Below, one piece after another: positions 1 through 5,356 of a stretch of 5,356 bases of DNA (position 1 is its first letter; the number at the start of each line of letters is the position of its first letter). Origin of the DNA: Flavobacteriales bacterium. GTDB lineage: Bacteria; Bacteroidota; Bacteroidia; Flavobacteriales; Flavobacteriaceae. Position numbers and translations under genes: made by a program. Under the pieces are notes generated by a model. It searched no databases and was not told the DNA's origin. It worked only from the letters and a program-made list of their open reading frames with translations. The DNA lies in NCBI GenBank assembly GCA_027033875.1, contig JALVKK010000320.1, positions 1-5,356 on the forward strand. Reading direction: 5' to 3'.

Positions 1-2120
1 GTAACCGTTACATTAAAACTGCTTTCGTTGGTACAACTGCCGTTTGCTGCATAGATATAAAGCGTTTGCGTACTTGTGATATTATCACCGGCATTTAAGT
101 GTGTACCCGTGCCACCCGAAGCCGTGTAATAATCGCCGTTGGTCAGTGTTGGCAACGTATAAACATCACAAACGGACACGTTTTGAAGCGTATCAACCGG
201 TGGTGTCTGGGTGACCGTTACATTAAAACTGCTTTCATTATCACAATAGCCATCAGTAGCGTAAATGTAAATGGTTTGCGTACTGGTGATATTATCGCCG
301 GCATTGAGTTGTGTACCTGTACCGCCCGAAGCTGTATAATAATCGCCGTTGGTTAATGTTGGCAAGGTATAGACATCACAAACGGACACATCTTGCAAAG
401 TATCTACCAACGGTTTATCAGAACCACCGTCAGTTATATTCCAACCGTCACTAGCTATCATATTGGCACGGTCCGGTTCCGCTATACAATATTTACTATT
501 TCCTCCACTGAAAGTTACATTAGGTTGCAGGTTTTGCGCGTTCCAGCCGATTAGTAAAGCGTCATAATTGGCAGTTGAAAGTGTTACGCCTTGAAACATA
601 TTTGTTGCATCTTGCAGGTTAGTAACATTCCAATTAGCAAGGTCTTGATCAAACAAAATAGCATGACCAAACATATCCGTCATATCCGTAACATTTCCCG
701 TATTCCAATTTCCTATATTCTGATTAAAAGATGAAGCGCCATAAAACATAAAACGCATATTCGTTACATTGGAAACATCCCAACTACCAATATCTTGATT
801 AAAATTACTTAAAAAAGATTGTCCAGCACTGGTTGATACTCCGATAAACATAGAATTCATATTTGTAACGTTAGAAACATCCCAATTACCAATATCTTGA
901 TTAAATAATACTGCATATGCAAACATATATGACATATCAGTGACACTACTAGTATCCCAACTACCTATATCTTGATTAAAAAGATAGGCACTTCGAAACA
1001 TCGAATACATATTCGTTACATTACCGGTATCCCAATTACCAATATCTTGATTAAATAATACTGCATTTGCAAACATACTTGACATATTCGTGACACTACT
1101 AGTATCCCAACTACCTATATCTTGATTAAATGAAGTGGCACTATAGAACATTGCATGCATATCTGTAACATTACCGGTATCCCAATTGCCTATATCTTGA
1201 TTAAATACTTGATTGGTAGTAAACATAAATGACATATCTGTAACATTACCGGTATCCCAACCACCTATATCCTGATTAAAAACGGCATTTTGAAACATCT
1301 TTGACATATTTGTAACATTAGCGGTATCCCAACTACCGATGTCTTTATCAAATGCTGAATTAAAATAAAACATGTAAGACATGTCCGTTACATTGCCGGT
1401 GTCCCAATTGCCTATATCTTGATTAAAATTATCTGCGCTGCCAAACATACCTTTCATATTAGTTACATTAGACACATCCCAAACACTTATATCTTGATTA
1501 AAAGCGGCTGCATTATAAAACATCCATGACATATCTGTTACATTTGAGACATCCCAGTTAGTAATATCCTGATTGAAATTTGTTGCACCAGCAAATGATC
1601 CTCTCATATCTAAAACATGTGACACATCCCAATTACCAATAGGCGAATTAAGTGAAGTACAATTACCAAAAGCATACTTAAACGTAGGACCGTGTGTTAA
1701 ATCAGGAGTATCGGTAGCATTTATAACAAGATTTCTACATCCTATAAACGCCATGTGAAAAGATCCCCAAACAATATTTCCCCATTGATCAATTGACAAG
1801 AGTTTTTCTTTATCACCTCCATTATTAAAATATAAACCATATAAATTACCTCTAATACGGATGGTATATATTCCGGGAGTACCAAAATCATGTGTTACAT
1901 CACCGGTAATACCCAATTCATCAAAAACACCGTCATTATCCCAATCAACATCATAGTTATGCGTTCCCCAAGGGTGTGTAGGAATTGTAATCGAAGTATT
2001 GTTAGATGTTCCGGGATTATCGGTTTTCCAAGTCGTTATAAACGATTGTGCTGAAATACTGTGGGATTGAAAGAGTATAAACAATCCCAAAAAAAATGTT
2101 CTTAAAGACAAGTTTTTCAT
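1..2120 (-). CDS. BspA-family (DUF285) repeat surface protein with PKD-like and Ig-like domains, C-terminus outside window
   Basis: The frame is open from the ATG at 2120-2118 to the left edge, about 706 codons with no stop, so the gene is 3'-partial. Residues 1-24 form a signal peptide: MKN start, hydrophobic core TFFLGLFILF, probable signal peptidase I cut after SISA. Residues 26-161 form a PKD-like N-terminal domain (DVDWDNDGVFDE, then HDFGTPGIYTIRIRG) and a lead-in containing LLSIDQWGNIVW. Residues 162 to ~515 hold 14 tandem repeats of the form GNWDTGNVTDMSxMFxxAxxFNQDI, the DUF285/BspA bacterial surface repeat. A capping segment (YDALLIGWNAQNL to NITDGG) ends near 567. From residue 572 come 70-residue Ig-like repeats, each with two cysteines. 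Such proteins are extracellular and often adhesive in the family; BspA of Tannerella binds host matrix proteins. Export by type IX secretion is inferred, since the C-terminal sorting domain is not visible. No ligand can be assigned. The start is supported by the signal peptide and a -7 box 20 nt upstream. Confidence 0.9.
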   Translation of the reverse strand, partial: MKNLSLRTFFLGLFILFQSHSISAQSFITTWKTDNPGTSNNTSITIPTHPWGTHNYDVDWDNDGVFDELGITGDVTHDFGTPGIYTIRIRGNLYGLYFNNGGDKEKLLSIDQWGNIVWGSFHMAFIGCRNLVINATDTPDLTHGPTFKYAFGNCTSLNSPIGNWDVSHVLDMRGSFAGATNFNQDITNWDVSNVTDMSWMFYNAAAFNQDISVWDVSNVTNMKGMFGSADNFNQDIGNWDTGNVTDMSYMFYFNSAFDKDIGSWDTANVTNMSKMFQNAVFNQDIGGWDTGNVTDMSFMFTTNQVFNQDIGNWDTGNVTDMHAMFYSATSFNQDIGSWDTSSVTNMSSMFANAVLFNQDIGNWDTGNVTNMYSMFRSAYLFNQDIGSWDTSSVTDMSYMFAYAVLFNQDIGNWDVSNVTNMNSMFIGVSTSAGQSFLSNFNQDIGSWDVSNVTNMRFMFYGASSFNQNIGNWNTGNVTDMTDMFGHAILFDQDLANWNVTNLQDATNMFQGVTLSTANYDALLIGWNAQNLQPNVTFSGGNSKYCIAEPDRANMIASDGWNITDGGSDKPLVDTLQDVSVCDVYTLPTLTNGDYYTASGGTGTQLNAGDNITSTQTIYIYATDGYCDNESSFNVTVTQTPPVDTLQNVSVCDVYTLPTLTNGDYYTASGGTGTHLNAGDNITSTQTLYIYAANGSCTNESSFNVTV
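3..407 (-). repeat. Two consecutive 70-residue (210-bp) Ig-like repeats, second cut by the window edge
   Basis: Unit A runs from 407 to 198 and unit B from 197 to the left edge, on the minus strand. Both read VDTLQ(D/N)VSVCDVYTLP, then TLTNGDYYTASGGTGT, LNAGDNITSTQT, a variable stretch with the second cysteine, and ESSFNVTVT. The proteins differ at only a few positions: Q/H in the GGTGT(Q/H)L segment, and TDGYCDN versus ANGSCTN. The DNA also stays very similar, including an unbroken match through GAAAGCAGTTTTAATGTAAC. Two conserved cysteines per unit suggest one disulfide each. Comparable repeats occur in series in large Bacteroidota surface proteins, so further copies probably lie to the left. 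Confidence 0.88.
564..1637 (-). repeat. 14 tandem ~75-bp coding repeats (BspA/DUF285 units)
   Basis: The repeats lie inside the surface-protein gene. Read on the minus strand, units begin at 1637, 1562, 1487, 1412, 1337, 1265, 1190, 1115, 1040, 965, 890, 788, 713 and 638. Nearly all are exactly 75 bp (25 residues). Conserved positions are W3, D4, V8, M11, M14, F15 and the closing FNQDI. The exceptions are unit 5, one codon short; unit 11, nine codons long; and unit 14, which diverges into the capping segment ending in YDALLIGW. Most repeats share long DNA stretches such as AATCAAGATAT and TGGGATAC, so slippage or recombination between units is plausible. Confidence 0.92.
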
Positions 2121-2140
2121 AATTAGATATTTAGGTCAGA

Positions 2141-2148
2141 CAAATATA
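2141..2148 (-). promoter_or_regulatory. Candidate -7 promoter element of the surface-protein gene
   Basis: On the minus strand this reads TATATTTG, a full match to the Bacteroidota -7 consensus TAnnTTTG, 20 nt before the ATG at 2120. It implies a short untranslated leader of roughly 15 nt. No convincing -33 TTG lies 17-23 nt further upstream, so the assignment rests on one box in AT-rich DNA. No Shine-Dalgarno sequence precedes the ATG, which is normal for this phylum. Confidence 0.45.
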
Positions 2149-2365
2149 AATAAAAAAAGATAATTATAAAAATAAAAATCGTTTATATATATATTATTGG
2201 TTAATTGATAGCAAATGCATGGTATCTTATGCCGTTCGTTTACTGATTTTTCAATAAAAAAAGAAAAAAGTTGTGTGAAACAAAAGATTATCCGGTTTTT
2301 CATTCTTAGTAGGATTGCTGATTACCGGAACTAAATGTGATATATCAAATAATAATACCCATATC

Positions 2366-2408
2366 ATCAATAATTATTAAATTTGCAATTAAATCAATAA
2401 TTATTAAA
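2366..2408 (+). repeat. Pair of 16-bp direct repeats (ATCAATAATTATTAAA) before ridA
   Basis: The identical 16-mer occurs at 2366-2381 and 2393-2408, with starts 27 bp apart. Each copy contains the palindromic core AATAATTATT. The first copy overlaps the candidate -7 element and the second lies in the likely transcript leader, an arrangement that could suit a repressor site. A chance AT-rich repeat is the main alternative. Confidence 0.5.
2378..2385 (+). promoter_or_regulatory. Candidate -7 promoter element of the ridA cluster
   Basis: TAAATTTG matches the Bacteroidota -7 consensus TAnnTTTG and ends 35 nt before the ridA ATG, implying a leader of about 30 nt. No clear -33 TTG is present at the expected spacing. 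The element overlaps the first copy of the 16-bp direct repeat described separately. Chance matches are fairly likely in DNA this AT-rich. Confidence 0.38.
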
Positions 2409-2420
2409 AAACATTTATCC

Positions 2421-2804
2421 ATGAAAAAACAAATTACATCAAACGATGCACCGGCACCTATCGGACCTTATAGTCAAGCTATTCAAACGGGTGGCATTAT
2501 GTTCATTTCGGGACAAATTCCACTAAATGCATTGACCGGTGAACTGATTACGGACAATATTGAACTGGCAACTCATTTGGTAATGGAAAATCTCAGGGCT
2601 ATTCTCAAAGAAGCCGGCATGAATTTCGGTAACGTTGTTAAAACCGGAATCTTTCTAAAAGACATGAATGATTTTACGGTTGTTAATGATATATACGCCG
2701 GATATTTCAAAGGCAAAACACCGCCACCTGCTCGTGAAACCGTACAAGTGGCAAAATTGCCTAAAAACGTACAAGTAGAGATTTCGGCTATCGCAGTCAA
2801 ATAA
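2421..2804 (+). CDS. ridA: RidA family 2-iminobutanoate/2-iminopropanoate deaminase
   Basis: This is a 127-residue protein of the YjgF/YER057c/UK114 (Rid) family, normal length for RidA. The family hydrolyses reactive 2-iminoacids made by PLP enzymes such as threonine dehydratase, releasing 2-oxoacids and ammonia and so protecting PLP enzymes in the cytoplasm; it usually acts as a trimer. Sequence support: APAPIGPYSQA near the N-terminus with Tyr17, FISGQIPL with Ser30, PPPARETVQVAKLP with Arg105, and VEISAIA with Glu120. These match the numbering of the E. coli RidA active-site residues Tyr17, Ser30, Arg105 and Glu120. E. coli has Ala-Cys after the arginine; here it is Glu-Thr. The ATG at 2421 is preferred over an in-frame GTG at 2337, whose extension is Ile-rich and unlike the family. 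No Shine-Dalgarno is present. It is the first gene of a probable three-gene transcript; a link between its role and the downstream genes is not evident. Confidence 0.95.
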   Translation: MKKQITSNDAPAPIGPYSQAIQTGGIMFISGQIPLNALTGELITDNIELATHLVMENLRAILKEAGMNFGNVVKTGIFLKDMNDFTVVNDIYAGYFKGKTPPPARETVQVAKLPKNVQVEISAIAVK

Positions 2805-2814
2805 TATTAAAATC

Positions 2815-3210
2815 ATGAAATTCAAACTCATTTTTTTCAACCTTATATTGATAGGATTTCTTTTGTTTTTAGTCATAAAACATGTTAATCATTTACCTGA
2901 AAAATCATCAAAATTAAGGAATAAAGAAATTGAATTTCATGATTTTATTTCATACGTTAAGCCTTATACAAACACACTTTACTATAATAATAAAAAAGCC
3001 GATTATTACGAGTTCTTCATGCTTCATAATTTATTTTCTCCTTACAAAAACCTGATCAATTTTTATAGACAAAAAGCACCGGTAATAATAGATTATTATT
3101 TGATAAAACATTATCATAATATTAAATCAAAAAAACAATTTTCAGGTGATACAATTTTGGTCAAAAAAAATAAGGATTTCGATATTTACCTCATCAAAAC
3201 GCCCCAATAA
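2815..3210 (+). CDS. Small membrane-anchored protein of unknown function, coupled to the downstream GT-C-like protein
   Basis: This protein has 131 residues and no family I can name with confidence. Residues 5-21 form one hydrophobic segment after MKFK, either an uncleaved signal anchor or a signal peptide; no lipobox cysteine is present. The remaining ~110 residues are rich in Lys, Tyr, Asn and Phe and probably lie outside the inner membrane. The gene starts 10 nt after ridA, and its TAA shares one base with the ATG of the next gene (TAATG at 3208-3212), so the two are probably translationally coupled. Its pattern resembles small companions often encoded beside GT-C-type membrane proteins: a short YEFFMLHNLFSP stretch (65-76) where such companions have an aromatic/Leu-Ala-Pro motif, then DYYLI (93-97) and FDIYLI (122-127). 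That resemblance is from memory and is weak. A role as accessory subunit of the membrane protein is inferred from gene order only. Confidence 0.75.
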   Translation: MKFKLIFFNLILIGFLLFLVIKHVNHLPEKSSKLRNKEIEFHDFISYVKPYTNTLYYNNKKADYYEFFMLHNLFSPYKNLINFYRQKAPVIIDYYLIKHYHNIKSKKQFSGDTILVKKNKDFDIYLIKTPQ

Positions 3211-4487
3211 TGATTTGGTTATACATTACGTTTTATCTACTGTCCGTGTTTTTGATTGATCAATCATTAAAGTACTTTGATGATTTTGACAATGACAAAT
3301 CCATCATTTTATCAGCAGCACTTACAATCAGTATCTTTAGCATTCTCTACTTCATCGGGTTGAATGTTCCCGTTTTGATTTTACCTACTATTTTTTTGAT
3401 ATTTCTAATTGCTTTTTTATATTACCTGAAAACAAATCACCCGAGAACCCAACATTCTTCAAGTATGGATTTCAAAGCTTTTACTTTCTTCAATCTCATA
3501 TTAATCGTAGGATTTTGGTCATACAAAAAAGCCATTAGCTTAGACGGTCGATGGGATGCCTGGGCATTTTGGAATCCGCATGCAAAATTTTTGGCTTCAG
3601 ACAATTGGCAAGAATTGTTCAATCCGATTATAGATCACGTACACAGTGATTATCCGTTGATGCTTCCTGCCACGATAGCCGGATTTTGGAAACTATTGCA
3701 TACAAACACCAACTTTGTTCCGGTTATTGTTACATTTGTCGTTTTCCATTTGATAATGTGGACTTTACTTGCTTTTATAAAAAACCGCATGCTTGCTATA
3801 AGTATTGTTGCCTATCTTGTTTTTAATCCGGTCTTTTACAATGAAATTTTTTCTCAATATGCTGATAGCCTTCTGGCTTTATTTTATTTGATTAGCGTGG
3901 CATCATTTTACTATCTGAAAGACAAAAAAGATAAACTGATGTTTGTAACGGGCTTTTTAGTATTTTCAAATATGTGGATAAAAAATGAAGGAATCGCCTT
4001 TGCTATCGTATTTTCAGTAGTAGCCTACTTCTCATATTTTATAAAACATAGAAAAAAACTGCAACATTTTATTTACGGTGGTTTCATACCGCTTGTTCTC
4101 ATCATAATATTTAAAACTATTTTTGCTACACATAATGATATAGCCGGTAATTTAGGTAACACAATTACGCAGGTGTTTGATTTTCAGAGATTACAAACGA
4201 TTATTACTTTTCTTTTTAACACAATTTATGATTTCTTTCCTGTAATTATTGTCCTGATATTACTATATTTGTACAAAATAGGATTAAAACTACGGTACAA
4301 AACGGGATTTGGAATTTTATCAGGAATTTTTATCGCTTACATTTTTGTGTATATAGTTTCGCCAAATGATTTGAATTGGCATTTGGCGACATCGGCAATA
4401 CGGCTTATTCACCAACTACTTCCCTTGTTTTTGTTTTTGATACTAAATGCATTATCAACTGACAAAAAACAAGCAATTTATCCATAA
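3210..4487 (+). CDS. Multi-pass membrane protein, probable GT-C fold glycosyltransferase
   Basis: This protein has 425 residues and roughly 10-12 hydrophobic segments, including about 2-17, 31-51, 53-73, 88-104, 169-190, 194-210, 218-236, 243-277, 287-304 and two or three in 315-412. After the fourth lies a polar loop at 105-150 with DGRWDAWAFWNPHAK (Asp112, Asp116) followed by HSDYPLMLP (His145, Asp147). An acidic first extracytoplasmic loop is the usual catalytic site of GT-C transferases, which move sugars from polyprenyl-phosphate donors on the outer face of the inner membrane. Further GT-C-like features are YADSLLA (217-223), KNEG (258-261) and SPNDLNWHLATSAIRL (384-399) before the last helix. 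Donor, acceptor and product cannot be told; glycolipid, cell-surface polysaccharide and glycoprotein modification are all possible. It begins on the last base of the preceding stop codon, which suggests it works with the 131-residue protein. Its stop directly abuts that of the convergent kinase gene. Confidence 0.8.
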   Translation: MIWLYITFYLLSVFLIDQSLKYFDDFDNDKSIILSAALTISIFSILYFIGLNVPVLILPTIFLIFLIAFLYYLKTNHPRTQHSSSMDFKAFTFFNLILIVGFWSYKKAISLDGRWDAWAFWNPHAKFLASDNWQELFNPIIDHVHSDYPLMLPATIAGFWKLLHTNTNFVPVIVTFVVFHLIMWTLLAFIKNRMLAISIVAYLVFNPVFYNEIFSQYADSLLALFYLISVASFYYLKDKKDKLMFVTGFLVFSNMWIKNEGIAFAIVFSVVAYFSYFIKHRKKLQHFIYGGFIPLVLIIIFKTIFATHNDIAGNLGNTITQVFDFQRLQTIITFLFNTIYDFFPVIIVLILLYLYKIGLKLRYKTGFGILSGIFIAYIFVYIVSPNDLNWHLATSAIRLIHQLLPLFLFLILNALSTDKKQAIYP

Positions 4488-5330
4488 TTATTTTTGATGA
4501 TAAGCTACCAAACGGTCAATAGGACGGCGGATAACATCTTTAATTGTAATTCCGTAACTATTGGCAACTTGTTCTAAAACGGGACGAAAAAAATATGCTA
4601 TGGAACCTATAAAATATATTGGTACTTCCTTAGCTTTAGGGTAAGGCAAAACTCTTTTTTCAATAAATTCTTTAAAACCAACGGCAATAAGTTGATGTAT
4701 ATAAATATTATCTTTGTGATCAAACATAAATTCGGCAAACTGACCCAAATAGACATTCGGACTATCGTTTTGGTATAAATTATGTTTAATTTCATCAGGG
4801 TCCAAATTGTATTTTTTACTAAAATCTTTGGCAATCTCCTCAGGCATTTGTTTGTAAAAATAATCTTGCAGCAATCTTTTACCAAAATAATTACCGCTGG
4901 CTTCGTCCATCAAAATATATCCTAAAGATATCACACTTTGATGCATCTTTTGTCCGTCATAATAACAAGAATTAGAACCTGTTCCCAAAATGCAAACGAT
5001 AGCTTCCGCCCCACCCGATGCTGCATATACCGCAGCCAACATATCTTCGGCTATATCTATTTGTGCATTTGAAAAAAAATTTTGAAGTATTTTTTTCAAT
5101 TTGGCAACCGGTTTTGGCGTGCCACAGCCGGCGCCATAAAAATATACCGCCTTGACCTGTCCGGCACTTTTGGTTATATTAAAATTATGTCTCAACCTGT
5201 TTTTCAATTGTTTTTCAGTCAAAATAGCCGGATTCAAACCTTCGGTTCTTGTTCTGAAAACTTCTTGTTTTTGGTCGTTCAAAGCTATCCAATCTACTTT
5301 GGTAGAACCGCCGTCTGCTATCAAAATCAT
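4488..5330 (-). CDS. BadF/BadG/BcrA/BcrD-type ATPase family sugar kinase, probable N-acetylglucosamine kinase
   Basis: This 280-residue protein has the ASKHA (actin-like) ATPase fold of the BcrAD_BadFG family; the length is normal for the short Bacteroidota members annotated as N-acetylglucosamine kinase. Motifs in order: phosphate-1 loop DGGSTKVDW (6-14); YGAGCG (65-70); IAEDMLAA (93-100) with Asp96 as likely catalytic base; phosphate-2 loop LGTGSN (115-120); sugar-side segment LGYILMDEASGNYFGK (137-151, approximately); and the adenosine motif IGSIAYFF (241-248) near the C-terminus. The expected reaction is ATP-dependent 6-phosphorylation of N-acetylglucosamine or a related amino sugar in the cytoplasm, for salvage or wall recycling; glucosamine kinase is the main alternative. 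The family often has Gly before DE in the sugar-side segment, and here it is Met141. The ATG at 5330 places the phosphate-1 loop at the usual distance from the N-terminus. It is convergent with the membrane-protein gene, and their stop codons touch. Confidence 0.87.
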   Translation of the reverse strand: MILIADGGSTKVDWIALNDQKQEVFRTRTEGLNPAILTEKQLKNRLRHNFNITKSAGQVKAVYFYGAGCGTPKPVAKLKKILQNFFSNAQIDIAEDMLAAVYAASGGAEAIVCILGTGSNSCYYDGQKMHQSVISLGYILMDEASGNYFGKRLLQDYFYKQMPEEIAKDFSKKYNLDPDEIKHNLYQNDSPNVYLGQFAEFMFDHKDNIYIHQLIAVGFKEFIEKRVLPYPKAKEVPIYFIGSIAYFFRPVLEQVANSYGITIKDVIRRPIDRLVAYHQK

Positions 5331-5356
5331 AATATATAGTTAAAAGTTGAAAGTTA

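Larger units (their letters stand above)
2121..2420. other. Divergent intergenic region between the surface-protein gene and ridA
   Basis: These 300 bases are very AT-rich and separate two genes transcribed away from each other, so they should hold both promoters and no terminator. Visible items are the two candidate -7 elements, an alternating TA run at 2184-2194, and a 16-bp direct repeat near ridA. No RNA gene or convincing small ORF was found. The only open stretch, in frame with ridA, is an Ile-rich extension unlike protein. Confidence 0.7.

Noticed and set aside
99..356. Plus-strand ORF of 85 codons
   Set aside because: It is antisense to the two Ig-like repeats, whose minus-strand reading is clearly protein-like; the plus reading is Ile/Thr-rich without a domain.
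564..1637. Regular ~75-bp repetition that might suggest a CRISPR array
   Set aside because: The repeats are contiguous with no unique spacers, keep one open frame, and translate to well-formed BspA/DUF285 units.
1573..1758. Plus-strand ORF of 61 codons
   Set aside because: It is antisense to the first BspA repeat and its lead-in, with no recognisable features.
2184..2194. Alternating TA run as an origin or regulator site
   Set aside because: It is a short simple-sequence run in AT-rich DNA, with no DnaA boxes or other supporting elements.
2291..2329. TCCGGT ... ACCGGA inverted repeat as a terminator or riboswitch stem
   Set aside because: The arms are only 6 bp with a 27-nt loop and no U-tract, and a terminator is not expected between divergent genes.
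2337..2420. Longer ridA start at an in-frame GTG (2337)
   Set aside because: It adds 28 residues, mostly Ile, Lys and Ser from AT-rich DNA, absent from RidA proteins; the ATG at 2421 gives the normal length and matching active-site numbering.
2573..2876. Two minus-strand ORFs (75 and 73 codons) over ridA and the 131-aa gene
   Set aside because: They are antisense shadows of well-supported plus-strand genes.
5331..5356. AACTTT micro-repeats upstream of the kinase as a promoter or operator
   Set aside because: Only 26 bases are visible, with no TAnnTTTG element, so nothing can be supported.

Overview
The window looks like chromosomal DNA from a low-GC member of the Bacteroidota, most likely a flavobacterium or relative. 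The evidence is AT-rich intergenic DNA, no Shine-Dalgarno sequences before the starts, -7 elements of the Bacteroidota TAnnTTTG type, and a large surface protein with PKD-like, BspA/DUF285 and cysteine-bearing Ig-like repeats, an architecture common in that phylum. The genus cannot be named from the sequence alone.

Layout. (1) Positions 1-2120, minus strand: the first ~706 codons of a large secreted BspA-family repeat protein, with a signal peptide, an N-terminal PKD-like domain, 14 tandem ~25-residue repeats and two 70-residue Ig-like repeats. It runs off the left edge with no stop. (2) Positions 2121-2420: a 300-base divergent intergenic region with candidate -7 elements for both flanking genes and a 16-bp direct repeat just before ridA. 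(3) Positions 2421-4487, plus strand: a tight cluster of ridA (2-iminoacid deaminase), a 131-aa membrane-anchored protein of unknown function, and a 425-aa multi-pass membrane protein resembling GT-C glycosyltransferases. The gaps are 10 nt and then a 1-nt stop/start overlap (TAATG). (4) Positions 4488-5330, minus strand: a BadF/BcrA-family sugar kinase, probably an N-acetylglucosamine kinase, whose stop codon abuts the membrane protein's stop with no base between.

How the genes fit together. RidA is housekeeping metabolite repair, and the kinase is probably amino-sugar salvage or wall recycling. The 131-aa/GT-C pair looks like a functional unit acting at the outer face of the inner membrane on a lipid-linked sugar. 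The repeat protein is a candidate adhesin or surface-display protein, probably exported by the type IX secretion system, but its sorting domain would lie outside the window. No RNA gene, mobile element or CRISPR array was seen. Nothing clearly qualifies as a new system. The least explained parts are the 131-aa protein with its coupled membrane partner, and the recent internal duplication in the repeat protein.
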